64,000 nucleotides of DNA from Monocercomonoides exilis (taxonomy: Eukaryota; Preaxostyla; Oxymonadida; Polymastigidae): assembly GCA_001643675.2 (NCBI GenBank), contig LSRY02000039.1:860501-924500 (forward strand). Direction: 5' to 3'. Positions 12,480 through 23,828 of the stretch are shown piece after piece. Under the pieces are notes generated by a model. It was not told the DNA's origin. It saw nothing but the letters and a program-made list of their open reading frames with translations, and made no database searches. Position 1 is the first letter of the stretch; each line of letters opens with the position of its first letter. Position numbers and translations under genes: made by a program.

Positions 12480-13540
12480 TGCTTCGTTAAAACTTTGTTT
12501 GTGCTGTTTTGGATGAACGATTTCTGGTGCACCCATGCAAGTTATTACAATGCAGAAGAGCAGGGGTTTTTCCAGCAAATGGATGAGCGAGTGAATGTTT
12601 GAGTAGATTGCTTGAGAAAAGTGAATAAGTGTGGGAAGTTGCATGAAATTTGAACGTGGTGAAAAATTGCAAAATGTGTGGCATATCGTCAAATGCTATA
12701 TTTTGAATGAAAAATGAATAAAGCAAGATGCAGAAAAAGCGAGCAAAATGCCAGAAAGATTGAATTGAACGGCTTGTTCATTTCGAGGGAAGTGCAGTGA
12801 ACTTAGCATTTCTTTTACTCAGTACTTGTTTTGCATGGTTTTTTGGGTCAAATGTTGGTTTTGTGGAAAAGGAAAGGGAATTGGGAGATTGAACAATGGA
12901 GGAAGCGAGCAGAATGAAGCACTCAGCAGGCCTCAATTACAATCTCATTTGAATTTAACATGAATGCTGCAAGAACACTATCAGTAAAGATTAGTCATTG
13001 AATTGAGTTTTGAAAAGGAGTTAATTTGGAGAATATATATTTTCATCTGATATCATGGCCAGTTTCACAATGGATTCTCTTCGTTCGATGACGTTCTTTT
13101 CCAGATGTTTGTTATCCAGTTGTCTGTGTTTTTGCAGCAAGAAGCAATTTTGGAGAACAAGAAAGCCAGCTGGGTTGATGATTACCAATCCATTGGAGAT
13201 GGGAAAATATTTCAAGGCCAAAAAAAAGATGGTTTGACTTTTTTTGTTTCATCCATTTTTCTTTAAAACTACTCTTTGATAAATTCAGAATAACTATGAA
13301 CCGAAATGCTGCTGAATGAAGCCTTTTTATCTTTTTTCAAAAGATTCAGAAGTTTTGAGATTATCTATTGTTTGGATCGCATTCAACGATGTCATTCATG
13401 GCTTCCACCATCTGTTTTGCAAGCAGTATAACCTGACAAGCTTAAGATGAGCTTGAAAGAGAGAGAAAGCAGTTTATTTGGTAGAAGCGACTCTTTTGTA
13501 TGAGTAGATGAGCTTTCTGAACATTCACATTCAGAAATCG
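12480..13540 (-). repeat. Diverged inverted duplicate, copy 2
   Basis: The reverse complement of this segment aligns over roughly 1 kb with 3815-4850. A minus-strand frame near 13021-13221 carries KYFPISNGLVI followed by GFLVL, shared with copy 1. A second region (12487-12726, minus) shares a phenylalanine-rich stretch and an LLHCNNLHGC-like motif with copy 1. Neither copy is open throughout. The two copies flank the block holding both DYFVNV genes and the polynucleotide kinase pseudogene. Confidence 0.65.
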
Positions 13541-14713
13541 CTAACTTTTTATGATTCTCAACACACAACATAATCTTTGATGTTTTTCCTTCCTCTTCTT
13601 CTCTCTTTTCTTTTTCTTTTTCTTTTTGTCTTTTCCCTCCTCCTTTTTCATTAAATAAAGTTCATTTGCTTTATCCAACCACGTGCGATGTCTAGCAGCG
13701 GACGCAGCATTTTGTGTCGCATCGGATGAAGGCAAAGGCAGGCAAATTGTCGTTTCATATGCAAAAGATGGAGCAGAATCTAAAGCAGTTGAGATTTTTT
13801 GGGGAAGAGCTTTGACAAGGAAGAATGAGTGACGAAGGACAGACAGGATGAAGACTCATCTGCATCCTTTTCCTTTTTATTCTTTTCCTTTCCTTCTTTC
13901 TCAGCATTCATCTTGGCAACTGATTTCACTTTTGTCGTGTTTTCTGCCTTGTTCGCAAAACAACATTCACTTTCAGCCGTTCCAGTTGCATCAACAACGA
14001 GAAAGAGATACAAATTAATTTGGACTCTTTTTGGTGGAAGAAGAAGAAGTGCGGATGGTCTGTGAGGAATTCGCAAACTTGTAGAGGAAGCTTTTGAAGA
14101 ATCAGAAATCTTTTCTTTGTGAATTATGGCTTTTTTCGGAAATATTTTCGCTTGTTTTTTTTTTTTGAAAATTTTATTTGATCAATTTATCAAAATTAAC
14201 AATTCGAAATTTTGAGTTTTTCGAACAAAAACCAAACAACAAATCATTATTTTTTATTGGATTTATAAGAAGTAGCATTATCTCATTTGTCTTAATTAAT
14301 TTTTGGTTTGCTTGTTTTGTATATCTTATTTTCAATCTTTTTGTTTGACAGTAATTTTCATTTCAAAATCAATCGTAGTTCTAATTTTTGAGAAAAAACG
14401 TAACAACATTCTGTAATCAGTTAATCACAAAAATTTAATTAGCCGAAAAATACATTCCTGATGTTCATATGAAAGATTTGATATTTTTGAATATTTTTTG
14501 TGAGTTTTCCAAAATAAACAAATGTGAAAACTACAAAAACCAAATAAAATAAATAAATAAATTCAAATTCGTATATTAATGGGAAATGGATACTCTGAAT
14601 GTTATGTGATTATAATGAAAAAATCAATTAAAGAAATAAAAATATGGGGCAGAAAAATTCTGTCATTTTTGACTATTTCCGGCAACTATTTCCCTTGCGA
14701 GCTCTTTTCTAAC
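13541..14713. other. Non-genic interval with possible decayed coding
   Basis: Two minus-strand frames at 13541-13735 and 13780-14076 contain lysine-rich tracts and an alanine/serine-rich stretch, but they do not join into a plausible protein. From 14140 the DNA becomes AT-rich and forms the upstream region of the large surface-protein gene, with frequent TAAA/ATAA motifs just before its start. Confidence 0.35.
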
Positions 14714-17700
14714 ATGAAGGCTGTGTTTTATATTTGTGCATTGATTATGCTCGGTGCCAAATGCAGGAATATGGAAGACATTGCTGAAAGACAAATTCAA
14801 CAAAAAATGAACGAGGAGATGCAGAAAGATTTGATCAGCATTGCAGATAAAATTTATGAGGATAACGATAATTTTTACAATTCAATGGCGAAAGTTATAA
14901 AACCAGCTGGCAATTGCATCTGCTGTATTCAAACAACTTTAAAAATCATCAACACCTCCTTGTGTGTGAACCATCTCAACATCATCCCCCTCACTGGTTG
15001 TCCGATCCTCACTTCCCAACACCACTCAGCTACCACTATCCTCTCCTCCACTTGCCAAGTCAACACAGCAACAAAATCTCCACTTTTCCTCTCTTTCCAT
15101 GCCCTCCTCTCCCTCACCAACTTCTCCCTCATCCCCCACCAACCTGCCATCCTCTCCTTCCCCCTCTTCTCCACCCCAAACAATCTCCCCTCAGATACCC
15201 ACTCCCCAATCCCTGTCTCCTTCTCCATCTCACACTCCTCCTTCTCCTCTTTCGTCTCCCTCATCCAGTCTTTCCTTTTTTCTCCTTTTTCCCTTTCTTC
15301 TCCATCCCCTTCTCCTTCATCTTCCTCATCCTCGTACTCATCCTCTTCTTTTCCTTTTCCTTCTCCTTCTCCTTCCCCTTCACCTCTCCATATCCATCTC
15401 AATCTCCATCTCTCAAACACCCTCTTCTCCAACATCTCCTCTCCTCAATCCCATTCATCTCTTCCATCCCTTCCTTCACATTCACTCAATCCTTTCATCT
15501 CTACCACTTCTTTCTCTTCTCTCTCTTCCACCAACATCAATACCAATACAATCCCCTCCTTCTCCCTGCACTCATCTCTTTTCATCCACTCAACCATCTT
15601 CCTCCACACTCACAACCCCATCGATGGAACCATTCTCCCTTCCATCAACAGCCCATCCACTTCTCTCTCTGCCTTCAATGCCTCTTTCCTTCGCCAAGCA
15701 CGCTCTTCTACAAACGATGCTAAGGTGTTTATCGGAACGGAATCTCAAAGAAAAACTCCTGGAAGATTGGATTCTTTTGATGCAAACAGCCATCGCTTCG
15801 AATGGTGCGAATGGAATGACACAAAAAGTGAAAATGAATATGGAGGAGCACTGAAAGTTAGTTGCACAAATGCCAATCTCACAATCACTTCTTGTTCGTT
15901 CAATAATTGTTTTTGCACAGGTAATGGCCATGGTGGAGCGTTGTATTGTGAAAGTTTATTGAAAATCAACATCACAAAATCTAATTTCACAAGTTGTTCT
16001 GCTGCATATGGAGGAGCTAATTGCATAGCTTGGCCACAACCAAATTCTGTTTATTCATTGTTAGAAAACAGAGTTGAAAATTGTTCAATAACAAGTTGGT
16101 GCGGAACTGGTTGGTATTTTGCGCTTGAAAGAACTCCAACAAATGCTCAATTCTTGTTTTTCAAATGTAAGTGCATTGCTAATACTGGTGGTGATTCCTC
16201 CGGTTCTTTAACATTTTATGACCCTCCTAGTAACAAACCGAGTCAGTTTTCAATCAATGATTGTCAGTTCATCGATAACAAATTGACTGCATCTTCCACG
16301 TATGGAGGTACAGCTATTTATTTTCATTTAACTTTTAATTGGATGAATGAAATAAAATTTATAACATTCTGCTTCTTTGATGGAAATTCCGCAACAAATG
16401 GAAGGGGAAACGATGTGTTCTTCAGTGGAAATAGCATCACCCAATCCCCATTCCAGCAATGTGGATCAACAACAGAATCAAAAAGAGTGTATAATAATGG
16501 ACAAGCTGACAATGCTGAATATAATGGCTGGCTTCCAATCATCAACCAGAACAAAATCGTTGCGAATGGTGGAAGTGATGTCGATGCTTGTGGCAAAACA
16601 CAGCAAAGCCCCTGTGCCACAGTGGAGTATGCTCTCGGATGCGTTGCTCCCTTTAGCGATGCCTCCCTTTTTCTTCTCGTCTCAACTTTCACTCCCATAA
16701 AGACTCTCACATTCCGCGCCCCAAATACAAAAATCACCGGAAATGTCACAGATACCACAATTATCTCCTCATATGGTATTCCTCAAACATCATCTTCTTC
16801 TTCTTCTTCACCTGATCCATCTGCCTCGTCTGCCCTCTTCCAACAAACCCAGGGCTCCCTCATAATTTCTGCCCTCGCCATCGCCCACAACTCCACAAAT
16901 CAAATCACCCCCATCCTCTTCCACATCTCCGAAAACTCCCCTTTCCTCAACCTCAACACAACAACCATCACTGGAACAACCTCCATAACTATAAAAACTC
17001 CCCTCTTCTTCCTCACTGCTGGCTCCCTCACCCTCAACCACACAGCAATCACTCATCTCACCCTCAACAGCCAAAGCATCTTCCACCTCATCTCCCTCAC
17101 CACTCCCCTTGCCCTCAACTCCTCCAACATCACTGACATCACCTCCACTGCCACTCCCGCCAGCTGCTTCCTCTCCTCTGCCACCTCCCCTGCCCTCTCC
17201 CTCTCCCTCACCAACTGCACCATCACCAACATCAACTCAGCACAGTTGAGCCAACAGACTGCCACCAATGGCGGGTGCATCTCATTCGCCTCATCTGCCT
17301 CTATTAACACATTTTCTGTGAGTGACACCACCTTCTCCACCTGCTCTGTGAGCGAGGATACAAGTTCTGGAGGAAGAGGCGGTGCTCTCATGATCGAGTA
17401 CAAGGATGATTCAGAAGTGTCGTCAACAACCTTTTCCATCACCAATATCGTGTTTTCAGCCAACAAGGCCAGCGTCGGAAGAGATGTGTATTTTGTGTGT
17501 GAATCATTTGTCGCTTCTGTGAAGGAACCCTTGTTTGCCTTCATGAGAAGCATCACTGAAAAAGATAATTCGGTTGTTGGACATGACAGAACAGAATCAT
17601 TCGGTGATTGGAATGTGGACTTGTTCATATTCTTTGATGGATTCTTTGATGATACAATATTTGTCGATGGAATATCTGGAGTGGAGAAGGTGTATTGCGG

Positions 17701-20700
17701 ATTGGAGAAGGCGCCATGCAAGAGCGTGAATTATGGGATTGAACATCTGAAGCGAACACAGAATACAAAAGAGGAGATTATTTTAAGTTCAAATTCGTTG
17801 ATGGCGGGGTGTTTGGATGTAGGGGAAATGTGTATAAAGGCAAAAACTGAGACAATTATGGAGATAGAATGCCAAAGTGATATAAGTGGCTCTGAAGAAG
17901 AATGTGTTCTGAAATCTTCATCGCTGACAGAAATGGAGTTCATTGGGATTGTTGTTCCACCAAGTTTTAACAAAACTGTTTCATCAGTGATCGAATCAAG
18001 CACTCGAAATGGTGAGTTGCACATGAAGAACTGTGGGAAGAGTGTGATTGGAGGGAAGCAAAACACGATTAGATTTTCCTTGATCAAATCAACTGGGAAG
18101 ATGGTTGAATTGGAGTTTGTCACTATTTCAGATATGAAATCATCAGTCATACTGTTTTCACTTTCACCTTCATCTGGAACTGTGAATGAAGGAGAGAGCG
18201 AAAGAGAATACAAAATGAAACTGTTGAATTGTTCAATGGAAGGATGCTTCTTTGAGAGTTCATTTGGAGAATCTCCATTGGAAATATTTTCTTCTGTTTT
18301 ATTTGAAAGCAACAACTTTTCAAACATTATGAACACTGGCAGTGGAGAAGGAGGCGTTGCTAAAGTGATATTGCAAGGGAATGAAGAATTTATGATGAAA
18401 ACAACAAATGCATCATTTTGTTCACTTTCATCAGGCAATGGAAAAGGAGGATTCTTGTATTTGGATTGTGAAAACTGTTTGGATGAAAAGCCTTTTCTTT
18501 TTGATATTGGAATAACTTTTGAGAATAACAAAGCAGCCATTGGAAAGAATGTGTTCATTTTGGGAAAGGATTTTAATTCTTCTGTGACAAACAATTCATT
18601 CAAATTTGATTATTCTGAAATGAAGGATGATGAAACTCTGTTTGTTGGGAATGATAGTCATCATTCAAACAAAGATTTATTCATGTTTCTGATTTCATAC
18701 AGCTCGTTTGAGATATTTATCTCATCAGATGGATTTGATGTTGCAAGATGTGGAAGTGAGGAAGAACCATGTTTCACAATGTGGAAAGGGATGGATAATA
18801 TGAAAAAGGGAGATGAAATGAAAACAATTCAGATTAAAGGATCAACTATCATTCGAGATTCATTCAACATGTCCAATAATCGGATCAAAAAGGATACGAA
18901 GATGGGAGAAGAAGATACAAAAGCAATATTGAATTTTGAAAAGTCAATTGGAAATCAACTGGAATATTTTATGGAAAATGATGTTAATCTTGAATTGTCC
19001 AACATCCAACTTCAACTGACATCGGGATTTGACAACTCAGCCAAAACAATTATTTCCAGTAAAATTGGAGAATTGGTGATAACTGGATGTTCATTCCATT
19101 TAGAGGCTGGAGTTAATAATGGATTTGATTGTGTGTTTGTGGATGCGATTGGAGGCAGTGTGGAAGTGAATGATTTGTCGATGGAATCGTGCAATATTCG
19201 AAACAGTATTTTTGCCATTCATGATTCTGGAATAACTTGCCATTTTGTGAATGTTCGAGTGGAATCGTTGAATGAAAGTGGGGGATGTCTTCTTCTTATC
19301 AAAGGAACTGAATCAACAACAAAGATAAATGAAGTTGGCGAAGAAATGAATCTCAAAATTGATAGTTCATTGTTTTCAGAGGTGAAGAGAAGTGACAATG
19401 GAGTGAGTATTTTGGAGTCGAAAAGTGAAAATAAGATTTGTTTGGTTGTGAATGAGAGCAACATCACAGAAGATAAAGCAGAATTGAGTGAAAAAGGAGG
19501 GGCAATATTCTTCACATTGGGTGCATCAGGATCAATGAAGATGATTGAAACAACAATCAGTCATTGCAGCTGCAGCAGCAACATGGGGAAAGGAGGAGGA
19601 GTGTATTTGTCAACAAAAGAAAGAGGAGAATTGAATTTCACATTTACGGGAATGAAATTCAGTTCAAACACAGCAAGAGTGGGAAATGACATTTATATTG
19701 AATGTTTCAACATCACATCGCAGATCAATAAAAGTCAATTTCAGTTTGATCTTCGAGAGAATCATTATTCGCAAATTAATGCAATATATGGGAGAGATGA
19801 ATGCGATTATCCAAATGATACAGATCTAATTGACTTTGTGACTATTCATCAGAGTGACACAGTCATTGTGAGTAGTGTGAATGGATCAGATGAAAAACAG
19901 TGTGGAACAAACACACTTCCATGTGCTTCAATTGATTATGGACTGATGCATCTGACTTCAGATTTCATGAGCCAAATGATTGTTGTTGAAGAGAGTGCGA
20001 TTGGCTGTGAGATAAATCTGGAAGAAATGAGTTTGAGCTCAAAAAGAAAGGTTGAATGCAAAGTTGAAATGAAATCTGAAATTGACAGAACAAAGGATTC
20101 TGTAATATCAACAACAGGAGAAGTTTCATTGCTGAGAGTCAGCTTTGTGTTTGATTCGAATTTTGTTTCTCAACATGAATCGTTGATATCACCAGAAGGA
20201 GGAATTCTTGAAATTGTGAATTGTTCATTCAGCTCAAAACAATTGAAGGAGGGAGTTAATGAAGATTTTGCAAACATTCCATTTCACATTTTCAACATGG
20301 CAAAGGGAGAATTACAACTTATGGAATGTTCAATGTCAAATCTAATTCTTCAAGAATCTGCATTGCATTTTTCATCACAACTTCAATCAGTCATTGATTC
20401 ATTAACAATTTTCAATTCAACAATTGCAACTCCTCTGATGAATATAAACGAATGTGGACAATTAACAATAAAGAATTTCAATACAGAAAATATCACAGTT
20501 GAACGAAATGAAGAAACATTGATATCTTGCTTGGCAATGAAAAAGACAGTGCAATTGACAAATTGCACAATGGGCGGAGTCGGTTCAAAGGCCACAAAAG
20601 GAAAATTGATGAAATTGGAGGATTGTTTGGATGTGAAAATTGATAGTTGCGTTTTTGATGGAAGTTTAAAAGAAATAAATGAGAAAAATTCAAATACAGA

Positions 20701-22660
20701 AGAGGAGATGTGCAGATGGGAAGGATCTCTTGTGGATGTTGTGAAGAGTTCTGTTTTCATGAAAGACACAACAATCTCGAATTCACAAGAAGGCGGAATA
20801 ACAATGAATGGAGGGACCATGACTATTAATGATGGAAGAATTGAGAACAATAATCCATCAATTAAAGGATATCCATCATTGAGAAGAAATATCATTTGTT
20901 CAGACTCAGGAACATTGAACGTGATGAGTTTGAAAGGAGGAGATGGAGTTTTGCCAAACACATCACTTTGGATGTTGAATAAAGGATGCAGTTTTGAAGG
21001 GATTGTTTCAGAAAGGGATTCATCGTTCTTCATTCCTGTTTTGGAGAGTGTGGAAGCAAAAGAAGAGACAAATAGAATGAAGCTGATATTCAAAGGAATT
21101 CTTCTTGTTCCATGCAATCTGTCATTCTCAGTTGTGAAGAGAAATGGAGAAGAAAAAGAGATCGAAAAGCATGATTTTGATTCAAATGGGTTTTTGTCAG
21201 AAAAAGAAGTCGAGGGAAGTGTGGCAAAAGATCTAATCAGCAGTTGTGGAGATAAAATCGAGGTGAGCGTTAATATTATATTTGGGAATGCAAAATCTCC
21301 TTCATCAACCGATTCTTTCATTCTGAAGAATAGAAGTGAGATTGAACAAAAAGGAGAAGAAAACATTGTTGAAAGTGGAAACAAGACTGCATCTTATTGG
21401 ATTATCATAGTTCTTGTGTTATCAATGTTATTTTTGATAGTTTTGATTGGATTTATTTTGTTTGTTATTCGATGGAGAAAAGCAAAGAAAGAGAACAAAG
21501 ATCTGAGAGAGATTGTGAATGATAACATCAGAAAAGATCCAAAGGCATTTGAGATGGTGACGATGGAGCCATCGCCCGAGGAGCAGTGGAGAAGAGCAGA
21601 GATGGAAGCTGAAAAAAAGAATGAAGAAAGAATCAAGAAGAGAGTGTATGAGAAAAACTTGGGGTATTCTGAGTCTTCAGAGCATCTTCTGTCTGAGAGT
21701 GGCTCAACAGAATACATCTTGGGAAGAGATTCAGACAAGATTCCTGAATGGGCATTGGAGAAGGTTGAGGAAGAAGAGATAAGGAAGAGAACGCATTCTC
21801 CTTCTATTTCATCCACTTCAACCACAGACACTTCAGACACAGATTCCACATTTGTTCGACCAGAGAGCATGTGTCCAACCACCTCATCAATGTCGAATCT
21901 GGTAGATGCAATGGCCTGCTCATCGCCTCATGAGAAGTTGATTGTTGATCTGAGGGATTCGATGTTCATGTTGTTGCATGGAAGGAATGAGAAGAAGGAG
22001 ATGGCGATAGGCACTCTGAAGGAAAGAGAGCAGACAGCTGCCCAGATCTTGTTCTGGGTGGCTAATCTCGCACTTCATTCGTTTGAAGATGATGAAGATG
22101 AAATACCATCATTGGCCAATCTGAGTCCCCACATCGTGCTGTTCTCAGGACACATGGTTATTTGCATTGCCCTCCACTCTGACTGTTCATCAGACTCAGA
22201 TTCATCTTCCATTTCATCCACTGTGACTATTGTTTCATCTGCAAGTGATGATGATGAAGAAGAAGATTCTCTGCCCTCATCTGCCTTTGAGGATTGTGAA
22301 GACAATCGATATGAGTGTTTGCGATGGAAGGCACCTGAATTGTTGATCAACAAGAAGATGGGAGCAACAGAAAAAACAGTCTCATTCTCGATTGGGATGA
22401 TGCTGTGGGAGTGCCTGATTCTGAAGGTTCCGTTTGGGGAATATGAGGCAGAGGTGGCAGGGCAGAAGATCGTGAATGGAGAGATGCCGGAGATGGGGGA
22501 AACGGGATCAGAGGCTTTGATGGAGTTGGGAAATCGATGTCTGTGTGTGCAGTGGGAAGAGAGGCCGAGTCTTCGAAGTGTGAAGCGAGAATTGATTGGG
22601 CATTGTGAAAGTTGCTCGACAATGATGACAGCGACAGATGCGATTGATTTTGATTATTGA
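14714..22660 (+). CDS. Giant beta-helix-type surface protein with C-terminal pseudokinase
   Basis: About 2,648 residues from the ATG at 14714, which begins a good signal peptide (MKAVFYICALIMLGAKC). The frame is open further upstream to 14579, but that extension would bury the signal. The ectodomain is rich in short Asn/Ser/Thr beta-strand repeats with GGA and CSF motifs, as in pectin-lyase-like/polymorphic outer membrane repeat proteins. Four regularly spaced CG...PC motifs start at 16589 (CGKTQQSPC), 17696 (CGLEKAPC), 18749 (CGSEEEPC) and 19901 (CGTNTLPC), so the protein is modular. One transmembrane helix lies at about 21385-21465 (WIIIVLVLSMLFLIVLIGFI), followed by a basic stop. The cytoplasmic tail resembles a kinase C-lobe: RYECLRWKAPELL and FSIGMMLWECLILKVPFGEYEAE are kept, but no HRD or DFG catalytic motif is visible. 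A signalling or adhesion receptor role is inference. Confidence 0.85.
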   Translation: MKAVFYICALIMLGAKCRNMEDIAERQIQQKMNEEMQKDLISIADKIYEDNDNFYNSMAKVIKPAGNCICCIQTTLKIINTSLCVNHLNIIPLTGCPILTSQHHSATTILSSTCQVNTATKSPLFLSFHALLSLTNFSLIPHQPAILSFPLFSTPNNLPSDTHSPIPVSFSISHSSFSSFVSLIQSFLFSPFSLSSPSPSPSSSSSSYSSSSFPFPSPSPSPSPLHIHLNLHLSNTLFSNISSPQSHSSLPSLPSHSLNPFISTTSFSSLSSTNINTNTIPSFSLHSSLFIHSTIFLHTHNPIDGTILPSINSPSTSLSAFNASFLRQARSSTNDAKVFIGTESQRKTPGRLDSFDANSHRFEWCEWNDTKSENEYGGALKVSCTNANLTITSCSFNNCFCTGNGHGGALYCESLLKINITKSNFTSCSAAYGGANCIAWPQPNSVYSLLENRVENCSITSWCGTGWYFALERTPTNAQFLFFKCKCIANTGGDSSGSLTFYDPPSNKPSQFSINDCQFIDNKLTASSTYGGTAIYFHLTFNWMNEIKFITFCFFDGNSATNGRGNDVFFSGNSITQSPFQQCGSTTESKRVYNNGQADNAEYNGWLPIINQNKIVANGGSDVDACGKTQQSPCATVEYALGCVAPFSDASLFLLVSTFTPIKTLTFRAPNTKITGNVTDTTIISSYGIPQTSSSSSSSPDPSASSALFQQTQGSLIISALAIAHNSTNQITPILFHISENSPFLNLNTTTITGTTSITIKTPLFFLTAGSLTLNHTAITHLTLNSQSIFHLISLTTPLALNSSNITDITSTATPASCFLSSATSPALSLSLTNCTITNINSAQLSQQTATNGGCISFASSASINTFSVSDTTFSTCSVSEDTSSGGRGGALMIEYKDDSEVSSTTFSITNIVFSANKASVGRDVYFVCESFVASVKEPLFAFMRSITEKDNSVVGHDRTESFGDWNVDLFIFFDGFFDDTIFVDGISGVEKVYCGLEKAPCKSVNYGIEHLKRTQNTKEEIILSSNSLMAGCLDVGEMCIKAKTETIMEIECQSDISGSEEECVLKSSSLTEMEFIGIVVPPSFNKTVSSVIESSTRNGELHMKNCGKSVIGGKQNTIRFSLIKSTGKMVELEFVTISDMKSSVILFSLSPSSGTVNEGESEREYKMKLLNCSMEGCFFESSFGESPLEIFSSVLFESNNFSNIMNTGSGEGGVAKVILQGNEEFMMKTTNASFCSLSSGNGKGGFLYLDCENCLDEKPFLFDIGITFENNKAAIGKNVFILGKDFNSSVTNNSFKFDYSEMKDDETLFVGNDSHHSNKDLFMFLISYSSFEIFISSDGFDVARCGSEEEPCFTMWKGMDNMKKGDEMKTIQIKGSTIIRDSFNMSNNRIKKDTKMGEEDTKAILNFEKSIGNQLEYFMENDVNLELSNIQLQLTSGFDNSAKTIISSKIGELVITGCSFHLEAGVNNGFDCVFVDAIGGSVEVNDLSMESCNIRNSIFAIHDSGITCHFVNVRVESLNESGGCLLLIKGTESTTKINEVGEEMNLKIDSSLFSEVKRSDNGVSILESKSENKICLVVNESNITEDKAELSEKGGAIFFTLGASGSMKMIETTISHCSCSSNMGKGGGVYLSTKERGELNFTFTGMKFSSNTARVGNDIYIECFNITSQINKSQFQFDLRENHYSQINAIYGRDECDYPNDTDLIDFVTIHQSDTVIVSSVNGSDEKQCGTNTLPCASIDYGLMHLTSDFMSQMIVVEESAIGCEINLEEMSLSSKRKVECKVEMKSEIDRTKDSVISTTGEVSLLRVSFVFDSNFVSQHESLISPEGGILEIVNCSFSSKQLKEGVNEDFANIPFHIFNMAKGELQLMECSMSNLILQESALHFSSQLQSVIDSLTIFNSTIATPLMNINECGQLTIKNFNTENITVERNEETLISCLAMKKTVQLTNCTMGGVGSKATKGKLMKLEDCLDVKIDSCVFDGSLKEINEKNSNTEEEMCRWEGSLVDVVKSSVFMKDTTISNSQEGGITMNGGTMTINDGRIENNNPSIKGYPSLRRNIICSDSGTLNVMSLKGGDGVLPNTSLWMLNKGCSFEGIVSERDSSFFIPVLESVEAKEETNRMKLIFKGILLVPCNLSFSVVKRNGEEKEIEKHDFDSNGFLSEKEVEGSVAKDLISSCGDKIEVSVNIIFGNAKSPSSTDSFILKNRSEIEQKGEENIVESGNKTASYWIIIVLVLSMLFLIVLIGFILFVIRWRKAKKENKDLREIVNDNIRKDPKAFEMVTMEPSPEEQWRRAEMEAEKKNEERIKKRVYEKNLGYSESSEHLLSESGSTEYILGRDSDKIPEWALEKVEEEEIRKRTHSPSISSTSTTDTSDTDSTFVRPESMCPTTSSMSNLVDAMACSSPHEKLIVDLRDSMFMLLHGRNEKKEMAIGTLKEREQTAAQILFWVANLALHSFEDDEDEIPSLANLSPHIVLFSGHMVICIALHSDCSSDSDSSSISSTVTIVSSASDDDEEEDSLPSSAFEDCEDNRYECLRWKAPELLINKKMGATEKTVSFSIGMMLWECLILKVPFGEYEAEVAGQKIVNGEMPEMGETGSEALMELGNRCLCVQWEERPSLRSVKRELIGHCESCSTMMTATDAIDFDY

Positions 22661-23828
22661 AACATTGAAGGAGAGAGTTTGGTGAGACAATTCAGAGATG
22701 AGGAGTAAATGTTGTTGAAATGATTGTCTATGTTTGTGAATAAGCGAGAAATGAGAACAAATACAGGATTCTGAGCAAACGCTTGTGCTGAACTCTGTTT
22801 TAGTGTTGAATGCTGAATGAAGTTTGTTTAAGAGCTTCATCTTCAAAAAGTGATTCCTTTGCAAAAATATAAACCTTTTTCTCCCACAAAAGAGAAAAGA
22901 AAAAATATTTGAAAAAATGAAGCTGATTTATGATTCATGAATGGAAAGAGCGATTTTCGAATCGCGATGTCTTTTGTGGCTGGATGATTGGTACAATGGA
23001 TTTGTTTTGCTGCTAATACATTTCATTTGAGTTTGAATGTATTTCACCTCAAAAAACAAGATTATTATTTTTGTATTTTTGCGTGTTTGGAATTACATTT
23101 TGTTTGTGTGTGTTTGTGTATGTGTATGTATTTTTTTCTAGATATGTTTTCCATGCCGATTATGTTGTTCTTGAGCGAAAAATTCAGTCAATATGCTTGA
23201 AATATGTATTTTCGTGTCTATATGTAGTTTTTCAATATTGTTGATTATTTCCAGAATGCTTCGTCTTTTTTTCTTTCAAACAAAAATCGTTAATGCATGC
23301 TTTTCTATTTTGCAGATGTGCAATTTCCCGCATTCATTCAATGAATACGTGAAACATTGCAATCTTCTTTTATTATTGTTGAGTATCAGATTGTTCAAGA
23401 ATTTTCGAATGCTTCTCAATGTATTTCATTGTGCATGCATAACAAAATGCAAAATTTGGTTTTTTGAAGTCGCAATTACACCAAAAATTATTCAACATCG
23501 AAAAAGTTTAATTCAAGATCGAAAATTCTTTATCTTCAAAAGATTTGAAAAAATTTTGAAAATTCTTGGTCATATCAGTTTCTTTTATTTCGAAGCACGA
23601 TCTGAGAAATTTATCAATTTCAATTAGAAAAATATTTTTTCATGTTTTTTTGGTGTTTGATTATGTGAAATAGTGGAAATAGGATAAAACTGAATTATTA
23701 TTAAACTTTTCACATGCATTCAGGTGAATATAAGGAATTTAAGCAAAAAATAAAAGTGATCGGATAGTTTGTGATCTTGTTTTGTGCGCAAAAAGACAGA
23801 AATATATCTCATTTATGGTTTTCTAATA
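22661..23828. other. Intergenic DNA
   Basis: AT-rich spacer downstream of the surface-protein gene. Short hydrophobic plus-strand frames at 22988-23200 and 23193-23627 have no recognisable domain and are probably chance. Confidence 0.45.

Noticed and set aside
14914-15854. Alternative long plus-strand frames overlapping the surface-receptor gene, and a minus-strand frame at 14929-15435
   Set aside because: They exist only because the block is strongly C/T-biased. The frame of the 7.9-kb gene runs through it uninterrupted.
16640-17340. Ser/Thr-rich blocks as a mucin-like separate gene
   Set aside because: They are in frame and continuous with the surface-receptor coding sequence on both sides.
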